From: Methylococcales bacterium
GTDB lineage: Bacteria > Pseudomonadota > Gammaproteobacteria > JABHGC01
Direction: 5' to 3'
NCBI GenBank assembly: GCA_018671575.1
Contig: JABHHM010000281.1
Location: 1-35,989, forward strand
Length of the DNA: 35,989 nt
Part shown: one piece after another, positions 9,886-18,918 of the stretch
How the letters are laid out: each line of letters starts with the position of its first letter
Position numbering within the stretch: position 1 is the stretch's first letter
Notes under the pieces: model-generated
What the model saw: the letters and a program-made list of their open reading frames with translations, nothing else
Databases searched by the model: none
Told to the model about the DNA's origin: nothing
Program-made: the position numbers and the translations under genes

Positions 9886-12800
9886 ATGTCGGAACCTATC
9901 GCAATTGTAGGACAATCCTGCGTTTTACCTGGCGCACTCAATGCTGACGAACTTTGGTCAGCAGTGCAACAGGGACAAAATTTAATTTCATCGGTGCCAG
10001 CAGGTTATTGGCGCATTAATCCTGATGCAGTTTTGCAAAATGGCTCGGGTTCATTGCCCGCCAATGAACGTGCCAGAACAGATCGAGGTGGTTATGTCAG
10101 TGGTTTTGGTGACATATTTAATGCTGATGGTTTTGCCATATCTAAAGAGACAATCCTGTCATTAGATACGGCATTTCAATGGCTGTTACATAGCTCAAGA
10201 CAAGCATTGTCATCGGTTGCCTCAGTCGCTCAGCTACAACATCGTACCAGTGTGATTTTTGGTAATTTATCGTATCCATCACACAATTTAACGCAATTGG
10301 CTGAGTCAATTTGGCTACAATCTAATCAGCATTTATTAAATGGTCAAGCAGCTGAATTGGCTGGCATTGTTCAACCTGCTTTTCAAAACAGATACATGTC
10401 AGGTTATCCTGCTCATGTTGTTGCGAATGCACTTGGACTCGGTGGCGAATCATTTTGTCTGGATGCGGCTTGCGCTTCATCACTGTATGCCTTGAAACTG
10501 GCTTGTGACAAATTAAATTCTGGTCAATCTGATTTGGTATTGGCTGGCGGTATTAATTGTGCCGATGATTTGTTTTTACATGTTGGGTTTTCAGCATTGC
10601 AGGCATTGAGTAAGTCAGGTCAAAGTCTGCCATTCAATAATCAGGCAGATGGCTTATTACCTGCCGAAGGTGTTGCTGTAGTTGCGCTTAAGCGTTTAGC
10701 TGATGCAGAAGCCCAAGGCGATGATATTTTAGCCGTTGTTCGTGGAGTTGGATTATCCAATGACGGTCGCAGTGGTAGCTTTTTAGCACCAGCGATGCAA
10801 GGCCAAGTTCGGGCAATCAAAGCCGCCTATCAGCAATCAGGTTTAAATCCCAAAGATATTTCTTTAATGGAATGTCATGCCACGGGAACGCCTGTGGGTG
10901 ATACAGAAGAAATTAAAAGTATGTCGGAAGTTTTTAAAGACAATCATGACATGCCGATTGGTTCATTAAAATCCAATATGGGGCATTTAATCACTGCTTC
11001 TGGCATGGCTGGGTTAATGAAAGTCATTGCCAGCATGAAAGCTGGTGTCAGACCACCGACTTTAAATACCGAAACTCCAATCGATATTTTATCAAGTTCA
11101 CCTTTCAGATTACTCAAAGAGGCTGAGCCTTGGGAGTGTAATGGTCTGAAACGTGCGGGTATTAATAATTTTGGTTTTGGTGGTAATAATGCACATTGTA
11201 TTGTCGAAGAGTATCAACAAACTGCCGAAGCTTATCAGCCCAAAATAACATCAGGTGCTTCATCTGAAATTGCCATTGTTGGTATCGATATTATTGCGGG
11301 ATCAGCTGATAATATTGCGACTTTTGCTCAAGATGTCTTTTTAGAAAATCGTCAGACCAACCCTCAAATAAAATCTTTCGAGCTATCTTTAAAGGGCTTG
11401 AAATTTCCACCGATGGATTTAAAGAAAAGTTTGCCGCAACAAACCATCATGATGAGTGTGGCGCGTGGTGCGGTGGCTGATGCAGGTGGTTTGACAGGCT
11501 ATGAAGCAACAACGGGTACTTTTATCGGTATGCAGTGTGATGCTGAAATTGCTCGTTTTGGTGTGCGTTGGAGAATGTCAGAATGGGCTGAAAAATGGTC
11601 TCACTCCAGTCAAACAGAATTTGATACTCAATGGTCACAACAGGCACGAGATGCGGCAGGGCCATTCCTTGAGTCAGCAGGTGTGGTTGGTGCGATGCCA
11701 AATATTCCTGCCAATCGTTTAAACAGTCAGTTTGATTGGGGTGGTTACAGCTTTGTGACTTGCAGTGAAGAACTCTCAGGTATTGTGGCATTAAATACTG
11801 CCATTAGTGCTTTGCAGAACAATGAACTGGATGTGGCGTTGGTGGGAGCAGTTGATCTTAGTTGTGAACCCGTCAATCAAACGGCCGCCACTCATACTTT
11901 ACCTGTGACTCGTCATCAAGCAGGAGATGCGGCTGTTGCTTTGATCTTGAAAAGAGCTGATGATGCCCGAAAAGATAATGATAAAATTTATGCCATTGTT
12001 TCAAATGATTCACAACAATCCTCAAATTATCAACTGGGGTTAGATTTAGACGAAAACAGTAGTTATATAACACAACGTTTTGGTCATTCACATTGTACAT
12101 CTGGTTTATTGCATATAACCGCTGCTGCCTTAGCCTGTTCTTCTCGTATTCAGCCGTATTGGAATTCAAATTCAGCAGACGAAAATAATTATTCAACTCA
12201 AGTCACCATTCAATCATTTAGTGGACAACAATCAACAATAAAACTATCTGGAGATGCAGAACATCGCACCAATTTGTTGACGGAAAAGGGGATTTCATTG
12301 GCTACACAAAACAAGCAGGGAGCAGGTAATGCTCCCTCATTACAATTTAATGCACATTATGATAATGTGCAATTTCCTGCAAAAACAACCAATTTAGCAA
12401 CCGCTAGTTCGAGTGCTGAAGAGTCAATGGCTCCACCGCCCATGTTGCCATCGGTGATGAATCAAATACCTGTTATGTCAACGCCTGTTGCCGTACCTAA
12501 TAATCAAGCAGAAGCCACTCAAAATGTAGCGACATCGGTTGTGGTGCAACCTCAAGTGCAACAAACCAGTCAAGCAGGTTTGCAGGCAACTAGCACTACC
12601 GTTGCACAGCAAACGGTGGTTGTGACTGGTGTTGACCCTGTGAGTGATTTGTTGGCTCAAGCTTCGGCAATGCATCAAAACTTTATCAAGCAACAATCGC
12701 AATTACATCAACAGTTCATGTCTTTGCAACAACAGGCATGGGGACAAAATACATCAAACAATATGACTCCATCGGTGGCAGAAAATTATCCTGCTGAGTC

Positions 12801-15800
12801 TGCCGTTGTGAGTGAATCGCCCATATCTCAACCAACATCTCAAGAAAGCATCAATGTTCCACCGCCAGTAATGGTTGAACCTGCTATTGCTAAACCCGTT
12901 GTTAATCAAGAAATTACTACTTCAACAACAAAACAAGAGGTGCCCTCTAAACCAAAAGAAACTTCAACTGCTACTCAAGAAAATAATATTGATTCTACCA
13001 GTAAAGCACCTGTTCCTACGGGGCCAAAGTTTTCTCGTGAAGACTTAGAAGTATTGGCATCAGGTAAAATATCATCTGTTTTAGGGGCATTATTTGAACA
13101 ACAAGATCAATATGATATTCAGGTGAGAATGCCAGAACCACCGTTGTTACTTGCTGATCGTGTAACGGGAATTAAAGGTGATGCAGGCTCAATGGGGACG
13201 GGGACTATCTGGACAGAAACAGATGTGCCAAAAGATGCCTGGTACTTGCATCAAGGTGCTGTACCTCCTGGGATTATGATTGAATCAGGTCAGGCTGATT
13301 TGTTATTAATTTCCTGGTTAGGTGCTGATTTTCTTAATAAAGGCGAAAGAGCTTATCGTCTATTGGGTTGTGAATTAACTTACCATGAAGGTGGAATGCC
13401 TCGTCCTGGTGATACTCTTTGTTATGATATTCACGTTGATGGTCATGCCAAGCATGGCGATGTTCGTTTATTCTTTTTCCATTACGATTGTCGCGTCAAT
13501 GACCAATTAAAACTCTCTGTCCGTCAGGGACAAGCTGGGTTTTTTAACACCGAAGAGCTGGCTGATTCAGGTGGCGTATTATGGAGTGCAGAGGACGACG
13601 AACCTAAAGAAAATGCACAAATGGCTCCATCTCCTGTTGAATGCAAGCGCACTAGCTTTAGCAAAGAATTGGTTCAAGCATTCGCCGAAGGTCGAGCTTA
13701 CGAATGTTTTGGTGAAGGTTTTGAAGCAACTGCCGCTCATACTCGAACGCCAGGGATTCCCACGGGTAAAATGAAAATGTGGGAAGAAGTGACCGAACTA
13801 TCTTCACGTGGAGGACCTTGGAAACGTGGTTATTTAAAAATTGAAACTCCGATTACCAAAGATGATTGGTATTTCAAGGGTCATTTTAAAAATGACCCTT
13901 GTATGCCTGGCACATTAATGGCCGATGCCGCAGTACAAACCATGGCGTTTTACATGGCATCTCAAGGTTTTACATTACACCGTGATGGTTGGCATTTTGA
14001 ACCAATGCCTGATGAAGCTTATAAATTTGTTTGTCGTGGACAGGTACTACCACATGCCAAACATTTAACCTATGAATTGTATGTCGAAGAAATTATTGGT
14101 GGAGACACTCCTACTATTTATGGCGCAATGTTATGTACTTGTGATGGGCAAAAAGTATTTCAATGTCGACGATATGGTCTGCGTTTAGTACCAAATTGGC
14201 CATTAACCAGTATGCCAGAATTATTAGAAGGTCATGAAGCTCCACGAGTGGTGGGTGAGTCTGGTGATGTTTGTGGTGACTATTCTGCGTTATTGGCTTG
14301 TGCGTGGGGTGCGCCAACTGCCGCCTTTGGTCAAATGTATAAGCGTTTTGATGGACCTTGCACAGTACCTAGATTACCAGGGCCTCCGTATCACTTTATG
14401 TCAAAAGTATTATCGGTTGAAGGTCATCCAGGTAAACCAGAACCTGGCAAAAAATTGATTTCAGAATACGATGTTCCACCTGATGCTTGGTATTTTAATG
14501 AAAATGGTCATGCAGTCATGCCATTTTGTGTGCTGTGTGAAGTATTGTTACAACCTTGTGGTTGGTTTGGTTCTTTTATGGGTTTTGCAACTCGCAGTGA
14601 TAATGATTTGTGTATCCGTAATTTGGATGGTGATTCATCAAAACAATTGATTGAATTGGGTAGAAATTTTGGTACTTTAAGAATTGAAGTAACACTCACC
14701 AAACTCAGTCAAATGGGGCCAATGGCATTGGTGTTTTTCCATGTTGACAGTTACAAAGGTAATGAATTAGTTCATACACTGAATACGTCTTTTGGTTTTT
14801 TCAGTCAGGAAGCTTTAGTGACTCAGCTGGGTCTACCAGTTACCGATGAAATTCGTGAATTAAGAGACAAAGAATCAGATTATTTTGTCGATTTAACTGA
14901 AAAGCCAGAAAAATTCTGTGCAGGGTCTCTCCGAATTGCCAATCCAATGTTACGAATGATCGACCAGTTAACGGGTTATTGGCCAGAAGAAGGTGATGCT
15001 GGGTTGGGTCGAATTAGAGCCAGACAAACCGTTGATCCTGATGCGTGGTATTTCAAAGCTCACTTTTTCCAAGATCCCGTTCAGCCTGGTTCTTTAGGTC
15101 TTGAAGCTTTATTACAATTGTTGCAATGTTACATGATTGAAAAAGGATTGGATGCGGGTCTCAAAGAGCCACGTTTTGAAGCCATTGCGATGAATGAAGA
15201 TATGATTTGGAAATATCGTGGACAGGTCGTTCCAAGCAAAGAATTTGTCACCACTGAATTAGAAATCACCAAAGTTGTGCGTGATGAAAACAGCATTGTT
15301 GCAATTGCCAAAGGTAACTTATGGTGTGATGGATTAAGAATCTATTCTGTTGAAAACATGGCAATGAGAATTACTGATGGTGCTTTTCCCAAAACCACAA
15401 TTACCAGTTCTCAGCTAAAAGACGCCGATCCTACTGGAGAGAGTCTAAAAAAAATTCTAAAATCTGATATTTGCGGTGAAATTGTCCTGCATAAGGACAA
15501 TTCTCCATGGATTTCAGATCATTGCCCAACTTATACTGTGCCTGCTTTACCCATGATGGTGATGGTGGATTACCTTGCCAGTGCCGCACATGATGGTTTT
15601 CCAGAGATGAAAGTGGTTGGTTTGCAAGATGTTCAGGTTTTTCGTTGGGTTTTGATTGAAGAATCGGTGCGCCTAAAAACAGAAATAAAAGAACTAGACA
15701 ATAATAAATTGGAAGTTACCTTGTTGCTGTGGCGCGATGCAGACATAGAAAAACTATCCCGTTTTGAACCTGCCGCCAAAGGCATTGTGACACTGGCAAA

Positions 15801-17583
15801 AAATTATGCGGGAAACAATAACAAATTATCCAATTTAGAATCAGCAAAAATAGCTGAAAGTAGTTACGAATCAGGTGCTTTATTTCATGGGCCTGCGTTT
15901 CAAATTATGAAATTGTTACAAATAGGAAAAAATGGTTCTGCGGCAACACTAGATGCTGGGGCAGGACAAGTTCCTACTGGCTATTTAAACCCTGTTTTAT
16001 TGGATGGCGCAACTCATGCCATACCTCACGATAAATTAAATCAGTGGTTTGATGCTGTTCAATCAGATCAAGTGGCTTATCCTCACAAAATTTCATCCAT
16101 TAGTTTTCATCAAGCAACTCCTTTGTCAGGCAATGTTTTTTGTGAAGTTCGAGCCAAGACATTTGAAGATAATCGTCATCCTATTTTTCAAATTCAATTG
16201 AGTGTTGATGATAAAGTCTGGATGGAAATGGAACTGATGGAAATCATGTTTCCAAAAGGAAATTTAGGTAATGCTCCATCGGAAGATCGACGAACCTTTC
16301 TACAAGAAAAAGGTTTCGTTCAAGACTTGGGTTTATCTGAAGTGGATGGGCAATGGAGTAAATTATCACACCAAACGGTTAAAATGACCAATTGGTTGCC
16401 AGGAACACTGGAAAATGTCTATCAGTTTAGCAGTAAAGGCAGTAAATTAACTCAGCACATTGTGACAAAAGAACATTTTGCCAGACAACAAAATATTCAT
16501 CCTAGCCAAGTGACCATCAAGGGAGATTCAGCTTATTGTCAAAATATGCCTTTAACAGAATTTCCCTATAAAACGTTTAGTAATAATGATGCAGTGAGTG
16601 TGCAGAATGCTGGTGATCCAATTTTAAATATTGACCCCGTATTATCGTATTGGCGTGATCGATTAGATGCAACCAGTGCATGGCCAGTGGAAGACATATT
16701 TTTTGCCTTGATCAGACGTTTTGTCGGTAAAGTTTATTTGACTGACCCTAAAAAGTTTTACTCGATAAAAGGCAGAAGTGTTTTATATTTGGGTAATCAT
16801 CAAGTGGGTATTGAATCCCTGTTATTTTCAGTCATTGCTGGTGGTTTAAATCATGTGCCAGTGGTGACTGTTGCAAAGGCTGAACATAAAAATACTTGGT
16901 TAGGCCGATTAATTGCACTTTGCCAAAATTATCCTGGCAAAAACTTACCAAAAAACATTATGTTCTTTGAGCGAGCAGATCAAGCCAGTATGTTAAAAAT
17001 GCTGGCTGATATCAAAGAGTCATTAGTGAAAGAAGGTTTGTCATTAATGGTACATTCAGAAGGAACCAGAGCGTTGCATTGTGGCGAACCAGTGAAAAAA
17101 CTCAGTTCGGTTTTTATTGATTTAGCTGTGGCCGCTAATTTGCCGATTGTTCCAGTACGTTTTTCTGGTGGTTTACCTTCAACCAATGCAGAAGATTCAT
17201 CTCGCTTTGAATTTCCAATCGGCTATGGCAGACAAGATTATTATCTAGGTGCTCCTATAATGCCTGAAGATTTGAAAAAATTAACCCTGGCAGAGCGAAC
17301 CCGTTTGGTGTTAGGGGCATTGAATACCTTGGGGCCTGATTTGGAGCAAGAAGAACCCAATAATCCTAATCCTGATTTTGCCAGTCAAGTCAAAGCATTG
17401 AGCAAAAAAATGTCAATGCCTCCTGAATATGCAGCGATTTTCAGAACATTAAAAGATGATAGTCGAGTGAGTCAGCAAATGCAGAAGTTTTTTGATAATG
17501 CAAAAAGTGGTCGAAAATTACTATCAAATAATCCAGAGGACAGTTGGTTGTCTAGTTTTGGGAAATGGTTGGGGATTAAGTGA
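9886..17583 (+). CDS. pfaC: PfaC-like multidomain synthase subunit: KS, chain-length factor, four FabA-like hotdog repeats, PS-DH-like region, C-terminal PlsC/AGPAT-like acyltransferase
   Basis: KS motif LDAACASS (Cys 10471-10473); CLF with TCSEELSG; DAWY/DDWYF...G hotdog motifs x4; HGPAF plus LDGATHA PS-DH motif; acyltransferase motifs GNHQVGIES and SEGTR. The track start at 9874 is a TTG; ATG at 9886 (MSEPIAIVGQSC) is one nt after the pfaA stop and more likely. Confidence 0.93.
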   Translation: MSEPIAIVGQSCVLPGALNADELWSAVQQGQNLISSVPAGYWRINPDAVLQNGSGSLPANERARTDRGGYVSGFGDIFNADGFAISKETILSLDTAFQWLLHSSRQALSSVASVAQLQHRTSVIFGNLSYPSHNLTQLAESIWLQSNQHLLNGQAAELAGIVQPAFQNRYMSGYPAHVVANALGLGGESFCLDAACASSLYALKLACDKLNSGQSDLVLAGGINCADDLFLHVGFSALQALSKSGQSLPFNNQADGLLPAEGVAVVALKRLADAEAQGDDILAVVRGVGLSNDGRSGSFLAPAMQGQVRAIKAAYQQSGLNPKDISLMECHATGTPVGDTEEIKSMSEVFKDNHDMPIGSLKSNMGHLITASGMAGLMKVIASMKAGVRPPTLNTETPIDILSSSPFRLLKEAEPWECNGLKRAGINNFGFGGNNAHCIVEEYQQTAEAYQPKITSGASSEIAIVGIDIIAGSADNIATFAQDVFLENRQTNPQIKSFELSLKGLKFPPMDLKKSLPQQTIMMSVARGAVADAGGLTGYEATTGTFIGMQCDAEIARFGVRWRMSEWAEKWSHSSQTEFDTQWSQQARDAAGPFLESAGVVGAMPNIPANRLNSQFDWGGYSFVTCSEELSGIVALNTAISALQNNELDVALVGAVDLSCEPVNQTAATHTLPVTRHQAGDAAVALILKRADDARKDNDKIYAIVSNDSQQSSNYQLGLDLDENSSYITQRFGHSHCTSGLLHITAAALACSSRIQPYWNSNSADENNYSTQVTIQSFSGQQSTIKLSGDAEHRTNLLTEKGISLATQNKQGAGNAPSLQFNAHYDNVQFPAKTTNLATASSSAEESMAPPPMLPSVMNQIPVMSTPVAVPNNQAEATQNVATSVVVQPQVQQTSQAGLQATSTTVAQQTVVVTGVDPVSDLLAQASAMHQNFIKQQSQLHQQFMSLQQQAWGQNTSNNMTPSVAENYPAESAVVSESPISQPTSQESINVPPPVMVEPAIAKPVVNQEITTSTTKQEVPSKPKETSTATQENNIDSTSKAPVPTGPKFSREDLEVLASGKISSVLGALFEQQDQYDIQVRMPEPPLLLADRVTGIKGDAGSMGTGTIWTETDVPKDAWYLHQGAVPPGIMIESGQADLLLISWLGADFLNKGERAYRLLGCELTYHEGGMPRPGDTLCYDIHVDGHAKHGDVRLFFFHYDCRVNDQLKLSVRQGQAGFFNTEELADSGGVLWSAEDDEPKENAQMAPSPVECKRTSFSKELVQAFAEGRAYECFGEGFEATAAHTRTPGIPTGKMKMWEEVTELSSRGGPWKRGYLKIETPITKDDWYFKGHFKNDPCMPGTLMADAAVQTMAFYMASQGFTLHRDGWHFEPMPDEAYKFVCRGQVLPHAKHLTYELYVEEIIGGDTPTIYGAMLCTCDGQKVFQCRRYGLRLVPNWPLTSMPELLEGHEAPRVVGESGDVCGDYSALLACAWGAPTAAFGQMYKRFDGPCTVPRLPGPPYHFMSKVLSVEGHPGKPEPGKKLISEYDVPPDAWYFNENGHAVMPFCVLCEVLLQPCGWFGSFMGFATRSDNDLCIRNLDGDSSKQLIELGRNFGTLRIEVTLTKLSQMGPMALVFFHVDSYKGNELVHTLNTSFGFFSQEALVTQLGLPVTDEIRELRDKESDYFVDLTEKPEKFCAGSLRIANPMLRMIDQLTGYWPEEGDAGLGRIRARQTVDPDAWYFKAHFFQDPVQPGSLGLEALLQLLQCYMIEKGLDAGLKEPRFEAIAMNEDMIWKYRGQVVPSKEFVTTELEITKVVRDENSIVAIAKGNLWCDGLRIYSVENMAMRITDGAFPKTTITSSQLKDADPTGESLKKILKSDICGEIVLHKDNSPWISDHCPTYTVPALPMMVMVDYLASAAHDGFPEMKVVGLQDVQVFRWVLIEESVRLKTEIKELDNNKLEVTLLLWRDADIEKLSRFEPAAKGIVTLAKNYAGNNNKLSNLESAKIAESSYESGALFHGPAFQIMKLLQIGKNGSAATLDAGAGQVPTGYLNPVLLDGATHAIPHDKLNQWFDAVQSDQVAYPHKISSISFHQATPLSGNVFCEVRAKTFEDNRHPIFQIQLSVDDKVWMEMELMEIMFPKGNLGNAPSEDRRTFLQEKGFVQDLGLSEVDGQWSKLSHQTVKMTNWLPGTLENVYQFSSKGSKLTQHIVTKEHFARQQNIHPSQVTIKGDSAYCQNMPLTEFPYKTFSNNDAVSVQNAGDPILNIDPVLSYWRDRLDATSAWPVEDIFFALIRRFVGKVYLTDPKKFYSIKGRSVLYLGNHQVGIESLLFSVIAGGLNHVPVVTVAKAEHKNTWLGRLIALCQNYPGKNLPKNIMFFERADQASMLKMLADIKESLVKEGLSLMVHSEGTRALHCGEPVKKLSSVFIDLAVAANLPIVPVRFSGGLPSTNAEDSSRFEFPIGYGRQDYYLGAPIMPEDLKKLTLAERTRLVLGALNTLGPDLEQEEPNNPNPDFASQVKALSKKMSMPPEYAAIFRTLKDDSRVSQQMQKFFDNAKSGRKLLSNNPEDSWLSSFGKWLGIK
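16630..17340 (+). other. Acyltransferase (PlsC/AGPAT-like) domain fused to the PfaC C-terminus
   Basis: GRSVLYLGNHQVGIESLLFSV ... FFERADQASMLKMLADI ... LMVHSEGTRALHCG ... LPIVPVRFSGGLPS, the order of lysophosphatidate acyltransferase motifs. Confidence 0.8.
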
Positions 17584-17620
17584 TTTTAGGATTATACCAC
17601 AAGGGCATAAGTTGTCATTG

Positions 17621-17637
17621 AAGCGGGCAAGCCGCTT
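17621..17637. terminator. Possible hairpin (AAGCGG-gcaag-CCGCTT) between pfaC and the convergent ATPase gene
   Basis: Perfect 6-bp GC-rich stem with 5-nt loop in the convergent intergenic gap; no strong U-tract. Confidence 0.4.
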
Positions 17638-17646
17638 AATTCAGCT

Positions 17647-18876
17647 TTATAAATAACCGATAGGAATAGCGTGAACCTCAGATGATAGTGGAACGTCAGT
17701 CTCTTTGAGGCAGATTACTGCTCCTGATGAAATTTCTTTTCCAAGTTTTTTCAATACAGTAAAGTTCTTTATTGATGCGGTACTTGGTGAAGCAGTTTTT
17801 TTTATCTCGATAGGATGAAGTTGGTTGTCTTGTTCTATCAATAAGTCGACTTCCTTCATATCTTTGTCTCTATAAAAATAAAAATACGGTGTTAAACCAT
17901 TGTACCAATAACTTTTTAGGCATTCAGAAATAACATATGTTTCAAATATAGCACCAGAAAAAGCACCAGAAGAGAGTGTTCGTGAACTAGACCATTGTGT
18001 TAAATAACGACACAACCCTGTATCAAGAAAATAAACTTTAGGTGTCTTAATCAAGCGTTTGGTTAAATTGTTATGGTAAGGTTGTAGGCAGTAAATTAAA
18101 CCTGATGTTTCAAGTACGGATAACCACGCTTTGGCTGTTTTTTGGTCAATACCCACTTCTCTTGCCAAATTAGCATAATTTAGTAACTGCGATGTTCTTG
18201 CCGCAACTGCGCGAATAAAATCCCTAAAGGCTTTTTCATCGGTTACTCGAGTTAAATCTCTTACATCTCTCTGAATATAAGTTTGTAGATAAGAGTTGTA
18301 AAATAAATCGGTTGAAATTTGTTGTTCATTGATAACTCTGGGGTAACTACCACGCCAAATATCTTCAAATACTTGATTAACGTCCTGTGTTTTAGGCTGT
18401 CTTTTTTTTGCTTTTTTAAGCCATATTTCATTGGGTAAAAAAGGCGTTAGTGTTGTTGCACGATTTTCTATTTCAGCTCTGGCAAACCCCTGTAATTCAA
18501 GAATGGCAACACGTCCAGCAAGACTTTCGGTGATACCCTGCATCAGTTGAAACTTTTGTGAGCCTGTTAACCAGAATAGACCATTACATTTTTTCTTGTC
18601 GACCATTATTTTAATGGCGTTGAATAACTCAGGCGCATATTGGACTTCATCAATAATTAAGGGTGTTTTATGATATTGTAAAAATAAAGCAGGGTCATTT
18701 TGAGCCAATTGACGTTGTTCATAATCATCAAGACTGACATAGTTTCGACCAGATTCAGCACAATTTTCCAACAAGGTTGTTTTGCCGACTTGTCTTGGTC
18801 CTGTGACTAATACGACAGGAAAAGTTTGGGAAGCGTTTAGCAGGGAATTGTTAAGGGTTCTTTTAAAAGTAGTCAC
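17647..18876 (-). CDS. AAA-family ATPase with DUF4143-type C-terminal domain
   Basis: Walker A GPRQVGKTTLLE; LIIDEVQYAPELF Walker B; LTGSQKFQLMQGITESLAGRVAILEL; C-terminal nuclease-like EVDLLIEQDNQLHPIEIKKT. Apparent GTG start. Confidence 0.88.
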   Translation of the reverse strand: MTTFKRTLNNSLLNASQTFPVVLVTGPRQVGKTTLLENCAESGRNYVSLDDYEQRQLAQNDPALFLQYHKTPLIIDEVQYAPELFNAIKIMVDKKKCNGLFWLTGSQKFQLMQGITESLAGRVAILELQGFARAEIENRATTLTPFLPNEIWLKKAKKRQPKTQDVNQVFEDIWRGSYPRVINEQQISTDLFYNSYLQTYIQRDVRDLTRVTDEKAFRDFIRAVAARTSQLLNYANLAREVGIDQKTAKAWLSVLETSGLIYCLQPYHNNLTKRLIKTPKVYFLDTGLCRYLTQWSSSRTLSSGAFSGAIFETYVISECLKSYWYNGLTPYFYFYRDKDMKEVDLLIEQDNQLHPIEIKKTASPSTASIKNFTVLKKLGKEISSGAVICLKETDVPLSSEVHAIPIGYL

Positions 18877-18879
18877 TGT

Positions 18880-18918
18880 TATCGTCCGATATGGGTTTTG
18901 ATTCCATATTAGACGATA
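18880..18918. promoter_or_regulatory. Imperfect inverted repeat (13/15 matching arm positions) across the divergent ATPase/Fic start region
   Basis: TATCGTCCGATATGG (18880-18894) - GTTTTGATT - CCATATTAGACGATA (18904-18918). Confidence 0.55.

Noticed and set aside
17647-18876. DUF4143 ATPase as part of an anti-phage system
   Set aside because: This family is widespread and often orphan; no other defence genes adjoin it beyond a TA pair and a degenerate Fic, so no system can be claimed.
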